The position numbers were made by a program, and so were the translations under genes. From NCBI GenBank assembly GCA_002337085.1, contig DDFH01000004.1:62001-126000 (forward strand): a DNA stretch of 64,000 bases. Reading direction: 5' to 3'. Below are positions 35,960-44,252 of the stretch, in pieces. The DNA is from Hyphomonadaceae bacterium UBA1933. GTDB taxonomy: Bacteria > Pseudomonadota > Alphaproteobacteria > Caulobacterales > Aquidulcibacteraceae. The notes below the pieces were generated by a model, which was not told where the DNA came from, ran no database searches, and was given only the letters and a program-made list of their open reading frames with translations. Every line of letters begins with the position of its first letter. Position 1 is the first letter of the stretch.

Positions 35960-37468
35960 TTATTTTGTTCCCGTACGGCGAATGATTTGCCCAGGTCTTT
36001 CGCCAGTTGGCTTACCGTCTTTGAAAACTGGCGTGCCATAAACCCAAACCTCATTCACGCCATCAGCAATTGCCGCAGGATTTTGAAAGGTTGCGTTATC
36101 CTTGATTTTTTTGGCATCAAATAACACCAAATCCGCAACCATTCCCTTTGCTATTTTGCCACGATCGGTAAAACCCATATGCGCCGCCGCAAGACCAGTC
36201 ATTTTATATACTGCTGTCTCTAGGCTCATTTGTTTTTTATCTCTTACGAGCCATGCAATGACACGTGCAAAAGAACCAGATCCACGGGGGTGCATATCAA
36301 TAATGCGACCATCAGAGCAGATATTTGAATATTTCCAACCAATAAGTTTTGCCACATCATCATCGCTCATGGCACGTCCCATAACGCCAGAGCCTTTGTC
36401 CATTGCGGCGGCCTCAATATTCAAATCAAGGAAGGTTGTAACGTCATCTTTGCCACGTAATTTTGCAATATCGGCAACCGATTTTCCAATATAGGATTGG
36501 TCAGGCGGGAAATTGGTAATGATAAGACCATCAGGCTTGGCAAGATGGGTTAGCGCAAATTCCGCTGCTTTGCGGTCAGTAAAGTCACGCTCCGGCAACA
36601 AAACATCAAGGCTAGATTGCCAATATGTATAAGGGTAAACATCGGCAGTTATATCAATACCTTCGGCTCGCGCTTTGTTTAATTTTGCAATGACCTTATC
36701 CGCCTGCCCCCATTTATCGACCATTGCGATTTTCAGGTGGGAAATTTGCACCGGTAATTTTGCCTGACGACCAATTTCAATCACTTCATCAATTGCGGCA
36801 TCAAGTTCGACATCTTCGCTGCGCATATGGCTTATGTAGCGACCACCATATTTGGCGGCAACTTTGGACAAGGCAATAACTTCTTCATGGGTAGAATAAA
36901 TGCCGGGATCATATTCAAGACCAGTTGAAAGCCCCAACGCACCTTCTTTCATTGCGCCCTCTACAAGCGCCTCCATCTTTGCGATTTCTTCAGGTGTGGC
37001 AGCACGTTTATAATCAGCCCCCATAACCGCAGCACGCACAGTGCCATGCCCAACATAGCTTGCAAAATTTATAGTCGATGGGTTGGTTTTACGGGCATCA
37101 AAAAACGTAGCAAGCGGCAACGCGCTATCACCATCTTCACCAACCACAACTGTGGTAACCCCTTGATTGATTGCGGCAAGGGCATCTGGGCGTTTATCAA
37201 CATGACGGTCATGGTGGCTGTGGGTATCAATAAATCCGGGCGCTAGGGTTAGGCCTTTACCATTGATAACAATATCGCCTTTATTGGGTGCGCATTTACC
37301 GACACAAACAATATGACCATTATCAACGCGAACATTACCAACCCGCGCCTTGGCACCCGTGCCATCAACAATGCTTGCATTTACAATTGATGTTGCATTT
37401 TGCGCCATTGCAACAGAGCCAAAAGAAAGCACCATCGCCATACTCATTAAACTAGCAGAAATACGCAT
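35960..37468 (-). CDS. N-acyl-D-amino-acid deacylase (D-aminoacylase), exported
   Basis: The product (502 aa) has a signal peptide (cleavage near AMAQ, residue 23) and an amidohydrolase barrel. APGFIDTHSHHDRHV gives the first metal histidines, GALGLSTGLEYDPG and ISHMRSED follow, then VQISHLKIA and NICSDGRIIDMHPRG with the catalytic Asp. Family members release D-amino acids from N-acyl or N-acetyl forms. The signal peptide places it in the periplasm, where it could supply D-Glu to the DgcN/DgcA route. First gene of the minus-strand set. Some relatives act on N-acyl-D-Glu or D-Asp specifically; this cannot be told here. Confidence 0.88.
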   Translation of the reverse strand: MRISASLMSMAMVLSFGSVAMAQNATSIVNASIVDGTGAKARVGNVRVDNGHIVCVGKCAPNKGDIVINGKGLTLAPGFIDTHSHHDRHVDKRPDALAAINQGVTTVVVGEDGDSALPLATFFDARKTNPSTINFASYVGHGTVRAAVMGADYKRAATPEEIAKMEALVEGAMKEGALGLSTGLEYDPGIYSTHEEVIALSKVAAKYGGRYISHMRSEDVELDAAIDEVIEIGRQAKLPVQISHLKIAMVDKWGQADKVIAKLNKARAEGIDITADVYPYTYWQSSLDVLLPERDFTDRKAAEFALTHLAKPDGLIITNFPPDQSYIGKSVADIAKLRGKDDVTTFLDLNIEAAAMDKGSGVMGRAMSDDDVAKLIGWKYSNICSDGRIIDMHPRGSGSFARVIAWLVRDKKQMSLETAVYKMTGLAAAHMGFTDRGKIAKGMVADLVLFDAKKIKDNATFQNPAAIADGVNEVWVYGTPVFKDGKPTGERPGQIIRRTGTK

Positions 37469-37994
37469 TTCACACCTTCCACAGACCGTAAACGCAAAAT
37501 AATCAACAAATTGATTATAATGTTAGTTTTCTGTCATGAATCAAAAATATGCGCAAGTAAATATTGCTGCTTATGAAAAATATATAATTTTCACAATGTT
37601 TTATAGGAATGATTCTTTTGGTGGCAACAAGCACTTATGATAGGCAAAAAAATCAATTTAAATTGTTATTGCTAAACGATAGCATTCATTTGTTTAAAAT
37701 CAATGCCTTTTCAATCTTAATAGTGGAACACTGAAGATGAGACCGATGGTCGCAGATTGAGAATTATGCAAAAGCAAAAACAATAATTTCCGTAAAATTT
37801 TGATGGGAATTTAAAGATATTTCGTATTGCAATCAATAAGTTAGGCATAGCCGCAACTATCAAATAATTGATTTTATATAAGTTTTTCCTAATATCTTTA
37901 TACAAGAAATTAAATGAGCATAGCATTTGCTAAACAAATGTTTCTTTGCATAATCGCGCAAAATTAAAGGGGGGCCAAAAGATGCCCTCTATAT
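37469..37994 (+). promoter_or_regulatory. Divergent intergenic region between D-aminoacylase and hydrogenase operons
   Basis: No gene is seen in about 530 bp. Two blocks recur in swapped order: TTGCTAAAC (37669-37677, 37927-37935) and ATAGCATT (37679-37686, 37920-37927). The second pair is part of a dyad, CATTTG/CAAATG at 37924-37940. These could be activator sites for hoxF. No good sigma-54 match was found. Confidence 0.3.
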
Positions 37995-38005
37995 AGGAGG
38001 AAGTC
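37995..38005 (+). promoter_or_regulatory. Strong ribosome-binding site fixing a TTG start for hoxF
   Basis: AGGAGG (37995-38000) is followed by a 5-nt spacer and TTG at 38006. The next in-frame ATG (38021) lies 15 nt further on, too far from this consensus Shine-Dalgarno sequence, so the TTG is the likely start. Confidence 0.75.
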
Positions 38006-39802
38006 TTGACGCACCTCACAATGTCGCTTGTTGAAATTGCCACCCCGATTCTTGAACGTCATAAACGTGACCATACAAGATTGCTACAAATCTTACACGA
38101 TATTCAGGATGAATTAGATTATATTTCACCTGAAACCATGGAATACCTTGCCCATGAATTAGAAATTCCAATCACCCAAGTTCAAAGTGTTGTGGAGTTT
38201 TATTCATTTTTTCATTCAAAGCCGCATGGAAAATTTCGCATATTATTTTCTGACAATATTACCGACCGCATGTTGGGCAATAAGGATTTATTTGACCACA
38301 TGCTTAACCGCCTTCATCTTACGCCTGACACAGTCTCAGAAGACGGCCTCGTAAGCGTTGGCATGACATCTTGCACCGGTATGTGCGATCAAGGCCCGGC
38401 GCTTTTGATTAATAACATGCCAATAACCCATCTTACACCCCGCCGCATTGATGAAATATGCGATCTTGTAAAAAGCGGGCTTCCTGTAAACCATTGGCCA
38501 TCACATTATTTTAAGGTTGATAATAATATTCGCCGTGCCGATGAATTATTGGCAACCGCATATAATATGGGCGATGCCATAAAGGCCGCTGTCGCCAAAG
38601 GCGCGCAAAGCATGCTTGATGAAATGAAGCGCTCGAACCTTCGTGGTCGTGGTGGTGCGGGTTTCACAACTGGCGTTAAATGGGAATTGTGTCGCAATGC
38701 GCCAAGCGATGAGCGATTTATCGTTTGTAACGCCGATGAAGGTGAACCAGGAACATTCAAAGACCGCGTTTTGTTACAATCTTTTGCAGGGCACGTATTT
38801 GAAGGCATGACAATTGCCGGATTTACCACTGGCGCAAAGCAAGGTTTTGTCTATCTTCGTGCCGAATATAAATATCTGGTCAAATCGCTTCAAATCTTCC
38901 TTGATAATATGCGTGCCGCAGGTTTCTTGGGTAAAAATATTCTTGGCATTGAAGGCTTTGATTTTGATATTGATATTCACCTTGGTGCTGGTGCATATGT
39001 TTGCGGCGAAGAAACCGCACTCATTGAATCGCTTGAAGGTAAAGCAGGCCGTCCACGCATTCGCCCACCATTCCCGGTAACTTGTGGCTATAAAAACAAG
39101 CCAACCGTGGTCAATAACGTTGAAACCCTATGCAAAGTTACGGAAATCGCAAGACGTGGCGGCGCATGGTATGAAGGACGCGGTACGCGCCAATCAACTG
39201 GTACAAAATTATTATCGGTTTCTGGCGATTGCGCACGCCCCGGAATTTATGAATTCCCATTTGGGGTTCGCATTTCAGACGTTCTTGAAGAATGTGGCGC
39301 CAAGGATGTTATTGCGGTGCAGATAAGTGGTGCGGCGGGTGTCTGCCTTGCGCCCCACGAATTCCACCACCGTATTGCTTTTGAGGATGTGCCAACCGCT
39401 GGTTCATTCATGATTTTTGGCAAAGACCGCGACATGTTTGACGTGGCATTAAATTTTGCCGAATTTTTTGCCCATGAAAGCTGTGGCTTCTGTTCGCCAT
39501 GCCGCATCGGTACATCTTTGGTCAAAGACATGATGGAAAAGATTGCCGCAGGGCGTGGCACAAAATACGAAATCAACGAAATTCAGCGTCTGCGCGATCA
39601 AATGAAGAATTTCGCCCACTGTGGTCTGGGGCAAACGGCGGGCAATGCTATTTGCGACTGTATCACTAAATTCCGTCCGGCATTTGATAAGCATCTATCA
39701 AGCCGTGACTTTTTACCAGCTTTTGATTTGGAATTATCACTTGCCCGTTCCCGTGAGGTAACGCACCGTGACGATGCCGATGCACATCTTGGAGCAAAAT
39801 AA
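38006..39802 (+). CDS. hoxF: NAD-reducing [NiFe] hydrogenase, diaphorase subunit HoxF
   Basis: The product (598 aa) fuses a NuoE-like N-terminal part (about 1-165) to a NuoF-like part. The NuoE part keeps only the second Cys pair (SCTGMCDQGP); the first pair is absent, as in known HoxF proteins. The NuoF part shows the NADH/FMN motifs RGRGGAGFTTGVKW, NADEGEPGTFKDR and GAGAYVCGEETALIESLEG, and the 4Fe-4S motif ESCGFCSPCRIGT. It passes electrons between NAD(H) and the hydrogenase module on the cytoplasmic side. First gene of the hox operon; hoxU overlaps its stop by 1 bp. Confidence 0.95.
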   Translation: MTHLTMSLVEIATPILERHKRDHTRLLQILHDIQDELDYISPETMEYLAHELEIPITQVQSVVEFYSFFHSKPHGKFRILFSDNITDRMLGNKDLFDHMLNRLHLTPDTVSEDGLVSVGMTSCTGMCDQGPALLINNMPITHLTPRRIDEICDLVKSGLPVNHWPSHYFKVDNNIRRADELLATAYNMGDAIKAAVAKGAQSMLDEMKRSNLRGRGGAGFTTGVKWELCRNAPSDERFIVCNADEGEPGTFKDRVLLQSFAGHVFEGMTIAGFTTGAKQGFVYLRAEYKYLVKSLQIFLDNMRAAGFLGKNILGIEGFDFDIDIHLGAGAYVCGEETALIESLEGKAGRPRIRPPFPVTCGYKNKPTVVNNVETLCKVTEIARRGGAWYEGRGTRQSTGTKLLSVSGDCARPGIYEFPFGVRISDVLEECGAKDVIAVQISGAAGVCLAPHEFHHRIAFEDVPTAGSFMIFGKDRDMFDVALNFAEFFAHESCGFCSPCRIGTSLVKDMMEKIAAGRGTKYEINEIQRLRDQMKNFAHCGLGQTAGNAICDCITKFRPAFDKHLSSRDFLPAFDLELSLARSREVTHRDDADAHLGAK

Positions 39803-40524
39803 TGAGCGAGATTGCAAATACATTCACCCTAGACGGACAAATTGTTCATTTCACGCCTGGGCAAACAATTTTAGAGGCCGCATTAGAAGCCGGTCTTTAT
39901 ATTCCACACCTTTGCTTTAACCCAGAATTAAAGCCACATGGTAGCTGTAAATTATGCACCGTTATCGTTAATGGTCGTTCTGGCTCTGCTTGCACCATCA
40001 AGGCAATGCCGGGGCAAGAAGTGCAAAGCAGCACACCAGAATTAGATGGCAGACGCCGGTTGCAGCTACAAATGATTTTTGTTGAAGGCAATCACTTCTG
40101 TCCAGGATGCGAAAAAAGCGGAAATTGTAAATTACAGGCGGTGGCATATGACCTTGAAATGCTTAATCCGCACTTCCCGCATTTCTTTCCAGAACGCCCA
40201 ATTGATGCCTCACACCCTGATGTGATGATTGATTTCAATCGCTGTATCCTTTGTGAACAATGCGTGCAAACCAGTCGCGATGTCGATGGCAAAAATATTT
40301 TCGCCCTTGCGGGACGCGGCATGAAATCACACCTAATTATCAATTCGCCATCTGGCAAATTGGGGGATACTGATTTCGCCCTAACCGATAAAGCGGCGCA
40401 TGTTTGCCCGGTTGGCGCAATTTTGGAAAAACGGGTCGGATACGCAAAACCAATTGGTGAACGCATATATGACGAAAAAACCATTCGCGAACAAGTCGCT
40501 GCGGATGCTGAAGGGGGATTATAA
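39802..40524 (+). CDS. hoxU: NAD-reducing hydrogenase, diaphorase small subunit HoxU
   Basis: The product (240 aa) resembles the N-terminal part of NuoG. It has a 2Fe-2S ferredoxin domain (IPHLCFNPELKPHGSCKLC), a His-Cys cluster site (HFCPGCEKSGNCKLQ) and a 4Fe-4S site (CILCEQCVQTSRDVDG with HVCPVGAI). It relays electrons from the HoxYH hydrogenase module to HoxF. Translation is coupled to hoxF through a TAATG overlap, and hoxY follows after 2 bp. Confidence 0.94.
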   Translation: MSEIANTFTLDGQIVHFTPGQTILEAALEAGLYIPHLCFNPELKPHGSCKLCTVIVNGRSGSACTIKAMPGQEVQSSTPELDGRRRLQLQMIFVEGNHFCPGCEKSGNCKLQAVAYDLEMLNPHFPHFFPERPIDASHPDVMIDFNRCILCEQCVQTSRDVDGKNIFALAGRGMKSHLIINSPSGKLGDTDFALTDKAAHVCPVGAILEKRVGYAKPIGERIYDEKTIREQVAADAEGGL

Positions 40525-40526
40525 TC

Positions 40527-41099
40527 ATGGACACACAGGTTTCTTCCCAACCACAAAAAGTGGCAAAGCGTAAAATCCGCGTGGCGACAACATCCCTAAG
40601 CGGTTGTTTTGGCTGTCACATGTCATTACTTGATATTGATGAGCGGATTTTACAATTAATCGAGGTTGTAGAATTCGACCGCTCACCAATCACTGATATT
40701 AAACATTGTGGCCCATGTGATATTGGCCTGATTGAAGGCAGCGTTTGCAATTCGGAAAATGTCCACGTCCTTCGTGAATTTCGTGAAAATTGCAATGTTT
40801 TGATTGCCTTTGGTGCATGTGCTGTTGCGGGTGGTTTACCGGCGCAGCGTAATCACCTTGATATTGGTGATGCATTGCGTGAAGTTTATTGCGACCGCGC
40901 GGGTCTTGGCAAACAAATTCCGAATGACCGTGAATTACCACTATTACTTGATAAAGTGCATCCGATTAATGAGGTTGTTCGGGTTGATTATTTTATCCCC
41001 GGCTGCCCACCATCGGGTGATACAATTTGGAAGTTTGTTACTGATTTAATTGCCGGACACATGCCCCGTCTTGAGCATCCATTATTAAAATTCGATTGA
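40527..41099 (+). CDS. hoxY: NAD-reducing hydrogenase, small subunit HoxY
   Basis: The product (190 aa) carries the four cysteine blocks of the proximal 4Fe-4S cluster: SLSGCFGCHMSLLD, HCGPCDIGLIEGSV, AFGACAVAGGLPAQ and IPGCPPSGD. It has no twin-arginine signal, as expected of a cytoplasmic bidirectional-type hydrogenase. It pairs with HoxH. The hoxH ATG (41114) follows after 14 bp. Confidence 0.95.
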   Translation: MDTQVSSQPQKVAKRKIRVATTSLSGCFGCHMSLLDIDERILQLIEVVEFDRSPITDIKHCGPCDIGLIEGSVCNSENVHVLREFRENCNVLIAFGACAVAGGLPAQRNHLDIGDALREVYCDRAGLGKQIPNDRELPLLLDKVHPINEVVRVDYFIPGCPPSGDTIWKFVTDLIAGHMPRLEHPLLKFD

Positions 41100-41113
41100 G
41101 AGGAACCAATAAG

Positions 41114-42589
41114 ATGTCCTATTTGGAAACTGCCGAAAGTCCAGAAAAACTTCGCCGCCTCGTCATCGATCCTGTTAGCCGTGTTGAAGGACATGGCAAG
41201 GTCACCATTCTTTTGGATGATAATAATAAAATTCACCAAGTTCGTTTGCACATTGTTGAATTTCGTGGCTTTGAAAAATTTATTGAAGGCCGCCCATATT
41301 GGGAAGTTCCGGTATCGGTGCAAAGGCTTTGTGGTATTTGCCCCGTAAGCCACCAATTGGCGGCAGTAAAGGCAATGGATATTATTGCGGGTTATGGTGC
41401 AATTACGCCAACCGCAGAAAAACTCCGCCGCCTTATGCACTATGGGCAAATTGTGCAATCACATGCCGTGCATTTCTTTCACCTTGCTTCGCCTGATTTA
41501 TTATTGGGCTTTGAAAGTGATGTTGCAAAACGCAATATTATTGGTGTGGTTGCCGCACATCCCGAAATCGCCACACAAGGCGTTTTACTTCGTAAATTTG
41601 GGCAAGAAGTTATTCAACATGTTGCGGGAAAAAAAGTTCATGGCACGGGCGCAATCCCTGGCGGGATGAATAAGGCGCTTACAATCCCTGAACGTGACGC
41701 CATGCTTGCCAAGGTTGATGATATGATTGCATGGTCAACCGCCGCAATTCATATGCTTAAAAAACTGCATGAAAGTGACCCTGATTTTTACAACAAATTC
41801 GGAGAATTTGATTCAAACATGATGGGCATGGTGCGCGGTGATGGCGCACTTGATTTATATCATGGTGGTTTGCGCGCCAATGATGCAGATGGCAAAAACA
41901 TATTCGACCATGTGGATTATGCGAATTATGAAAGCGTGTTTGACGAAGAAGTTAAGCCGTGGTCATATATGAAATTCCCATTCATTCGTACCCTCGGCCC
42001 TGAAAATGGCTGGTACAAGGTTGGCCCATTGGCACGTGTACAAGTTTGCGACTTTATCCCAACCCCACTTGCCGAAAAAGAACGCCAAGATTTATTGGCA
42101 ATTGGCAATGGTCGCCCTAGTCATGGCGCCCTATTATTTCATTGGGCCCGCATGATTGAGGCACTTCATGGGGTTGAGGTTATTCGCGATTTGTTAAATG
42201 ATCCTGATATCCTTGGCACTGATTTAATTGCCGATAAAGGCGCAAGAAAAGAAGAAGCGGTTGGCGTTATCGAAGCGCCACGCGGCACACTTTTCCACCA
42301 TTACCGCGTTAATGAGGATGATGTTGTTACATTCTGTAATTTGATTGTTTCAACCACCAACAATAATCAGGCAATGAATGAGGCAATTCGTTCGGTGGCA
42401 ACGCGGTTTTTAAATGGACGTGAAGTTACCGAAGGGCTTATGAACCATCTTGAGGTGGCGATACGTGCCTATGACCCATGTCTGTCTTGTGCAACACATG
42501 CGATTGGTAAAATGCCGCTTGAAGTTAGCTTAACTGATTTAAACGGCAAAATAATTGATACGCGCTTTAAAAATATGCTTGGTGCATAA
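41114..42589 (+). CDS. hoxH: NAD-reducing hydrogenase, large [NiFe] subunit HoxH
   Basis: The product (491 aa) holds the active-site ligands in QRLCGICPVSHQ (N-terminal CxxC) and DPCLSCATHAIGKM (C-terminal CxxC). About 24 residues follow the conserved His and would be removed by the HoxW protease after nickel insertion. The ATG at 41114, with GAGAGGA in front, is chosen; the open frame also extends six codons upstream into hoxY. The enzyme oxidises H2 or evolves it with NAD(H). Overall similarity to the Cupriavidus-type soluble hydrogenase is clear from motif spacing. Confidence 0.95.
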   Translation: MSYLETAESPEKLRRLVIDPVSRVEGHGKVTILLDDNNKIHQVRLHIVEFRGFEKFIEGRPYWEVPVSVQRLCGICPVSHQLAAVKAMDIIAGYGAITPTAEKLRRLMHYGQIVQSHAVHFFHLASPDLLLGFESDVAKRNIIGVVAAHPEIATQGVLLRKFGQEVIQHVAGKKVHGTGAIPGGMNKALTIPERDAMLAKVDDMIAWSTAAIHMLKKLHESDPDFYNKFGEFDSNMMGMVRGDGALDLYHGGLRANDADGKNIFDHVDYANYESVFDEEVKPWSYMKFPFIRTLGPENGWYKVGPLARVQVCDFIPTPLAEKERQDLLAIGNGRPSHGALLFHWARMIEALHGVEVIRDLLNDPDILGTDLIADKGARKEEAVGVIEAPRGTLFHHYRVNEDDVVTFCNLIVSTTNNNQAMNEAIRSVATRFLNGREVTEGLMNHLEVAIRAYDPCLSCATHAIGKMPLEVSLTDLNGKIIDTRFKNMLGA

Positions 42590-42604
42590 TTGGGGACATA
42601 ATCT

Positions 42605-43099
42605 ATGAAAATAGTGGTATTTGGTTATGGCAACCCTTCACGCGGCGATGATGCCATTGGCCCATTGCTTTTGGGGCGCATTGAAGAAGGTAGCCATACC
42701 AATATCACCTGCATCGAAGATTTCCAGCTACAAATCGAACATGCACTCGATTTAAATAATCAGGATTTGGCACTTTTTATTGATGCCGGAATTGATACGC
42801 CTGCGCCATTTGCATTTTATGAAATCGCGCCAACAGGTGAATTAAGCCATACAAGCCACGCGCTGTCACCACAAACCGTGCTTGATGTCTTTGTTAAAAT
42901 AAATGGCATAGCCCCGCCGCCATCATTCATTTTGTGTGTAAAGGGCGAATCCTTTGGTTTGGGTGAAGATATAAGTAAAACTGGCACAAAAAACCTTGAA
43001 GCGGCTTGGACATTTTTACACACCATTTTAGCGAATTCTAATGTTGATAATTGGCGTGAAAAGGTGCAAGCTAAGCCAAAAGAAGAGGAAGTATTATGA
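42605..43099 (+). CDS. hoxW: Hydrogenase maturation endopeptidase HoxW
   Basis: The product (164 aa) matches the HycI/HoxW protease family: VVFGYGNPSRGDDAIGPLL at the N-terminus supplies the first nickel-sensing acidic residue, FIDAGIDT the second, and the His-containing LSHTSHALSP the third. It trims the C-terminal tail of HoxH once nickel is in place. It lies 15 bp after hoxH and overlaps hupE by 4 bp (ATGA). Confidence 0.92.
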   Translation: MKIVVFGYGNPSRGDDAIGPLLLGRIEEGSHTNITCIEDFQLQIEHALDLNNQDLALFIDAGIDTPAPFAFYEIAPTGELSHTSHALSPQTVLDVFVKINGIAPPPSFILCVKGESFGLGEDISKTGTKNLEAAWTFLHTILANSNVDNWREKVQAKPKEEEVL

Positions 43100-43659
43100 A
43101 AAAATCAATATCAATCGCATTGCTTGCTTCTTTAATCGGCACTGCGGCAATGGCACACCCTGGACATGGTGCAATCTTCACCTTTTCCGAAGGTTTGGAA
43201 CACCCCACCGCAGGCCTTGACCATATTTTGGCAATGGTTGGCATTGGGCTTTGGGCATCATTTTATAAGGACTTAAAAGGTCTCTTGCTTCCGGCTGGAT
43301 TTGTTGGCGGGATGTTGCTTGGGGTTACTTTTGCCTTTACCGGCGTAGCATTGCCGATGGTGGAAAATATCATTGCCCTAAGCGTGATTATAATTGGTTT
43401 GGCATTGGCATTTAAAGATAAAATTCCCGTTTATGCCGCTGCATCAATTGCATTAGTTGCAGGCACATTCCATGGCTTTGCCCATGGTGCGGAAGCAAGC
43501 AATATTGCGGTTTCATACGTTGCGGGCTTTATGATTTCAACCATTTTCATGCATGCTCTTGGCGGCTTTGCCGGCTTGAAATTTAAAGCATTGCGTAATG
43601 CCGCGCCATATTTTGGCGGCTTTATGGGTGTTGCAGGATTGCTTATGTTGGCAGCATAA
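43096..43659 (+). CDS. hupE: HupE/UreJ-family nickel transport protein
   Basis: The product (187 aa) has a cleavable signal peptide (AMA, then HPGHG at about residue 21) and about six membrane helices. The mature start HPGHG and the later HGFAHGAE are the His-rich metal motifs of the family; HPTAGLDHILAMVGIGLWA is the family signature. It brings Ni(II) to the cytoplasm for hydrogenase assembly. Its position between hoxW and hypA supports that role. Confidence 0.92.
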   Translation: MKKSISIALLASLIGTAAMAHPGHGAIFTFSEGLEHPTAGLDHILAMVGIGLWASFYKDLKGLLLPAGFVGGMLLGVTFAFTGVALPMVENIIALSVIIIGLALAFKDKIPVYAAASIALVAGTFHGFAHGAEASNIAVSYVAGFMISTIFMHALGGFAGLKFKALRNAAPYFGGFMGVAGLLMLAA

Positions 43660-43661
43660 TA

Positions 43662-44003
43662 ATGCACGAAATGTCGATATGTGAATCGGTTCTTGAGCAT
43701 ATAGAGGGGATTTGCGCACGAGAAAATGCCCAAAAGGTAACAAAAGTAATCCTTGAAATCGGCTGTTTTGCGGGCGTCGAAAATGACGCCCTGCATTTTT
43801 GCTTTGATGCCATAAGCAATGGAACAATTGCCGAAGGTGCAACGCTAGAGATAGTTGATCAAAGCGGTAGCGCCACCTGTTTTGAATGTTCGGAAAATTT
43901 TACGACAAATGACAGATTATCATTATGCCCCAAATGCGGAAGTGGTCGGATAATGGTCAATGGTGGCGACGCATTACGAATTAAAAATCTTGAGGTTGTT
44001 TAA
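43662..44003 (+). CDS. hypA: Hydrogenase nickel-incorporation protein HypA
   Basis: The product (113 aa) starts MHEMSICESV, where the His and Glu next to the N-terminus bind nickel. A zinc site is formed by CFECSENF and CPKCGSGR. It delivers nickel to the HoxH precursor, normally together with HypB. HypB, HypD, HypE and HypF are not in this window. The gene lies 2 bp after hupE and is immediately followed by hypC. Confidence 0.94.
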   Translation: MHEMSICESVLEHIEGICARENAQKVTKVILEIGCFAGVENDALHFCFDAISNGTIAEGATLEIVDQSGSATCFECSENFTTNDRLSLCPKCGSGRIMVNGGDALRIKNLEVV

Positions 44004-44252
44004 ATGTGTGTCGGCATCCCTGGGCAAATAAAATCAATCAAAGACTATGGTAAATCAATTGCCATTGTTGAATTTTCGGGCGAATTGCGCGAAATTGATT
44101 TAACTTGTGTTGCCGAAGGTAATCTTGACGAATTAGTTGGGCAATGGGTTTTAATCCATCTGGGCTTTGCCATGGATTTGATTGATGAAGACGAGGCAAA
44201 ACAGACCCTTGATGCATTCAAGGAATTAGACGCAATTAATCAATCACTATAA
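44004..44252 (+). CDS. hypC: Hydrogenase assembly chaperone HypC
   Basis: The product (82 aa) begins with the diagnostic MCVGIPGQI, whose Cys2 binds the Fe(CN)2CO unit with HypD. The rest (IAIVEFSGELREIDL, GQWVLIHLGFAMDLIDEDEA) is the usual beta-barrel and C-terminal helix. It ends the hydrogenase operon; its stop overlaps the 3' end of the convergent kinase gene by 6 bp. Confidence 0.94.
   Translation: MCVGIPGQIKSIKDYGKSIAIVEFSGELREIDLTCVAEGNLDELVGQWVLIHLGFAMDLIDEDEAKQTLDAFKELDAINQSL

Noticed and set aside
37615..37640. Sigma-54-like TGGCA element upstream of hoxF
   Set aside because: TGGCAACAAGCACTTA lacks the GC at the right distance from GG (the -24/-12 spacing fails), so it is not a credible sigma-54 promoter.
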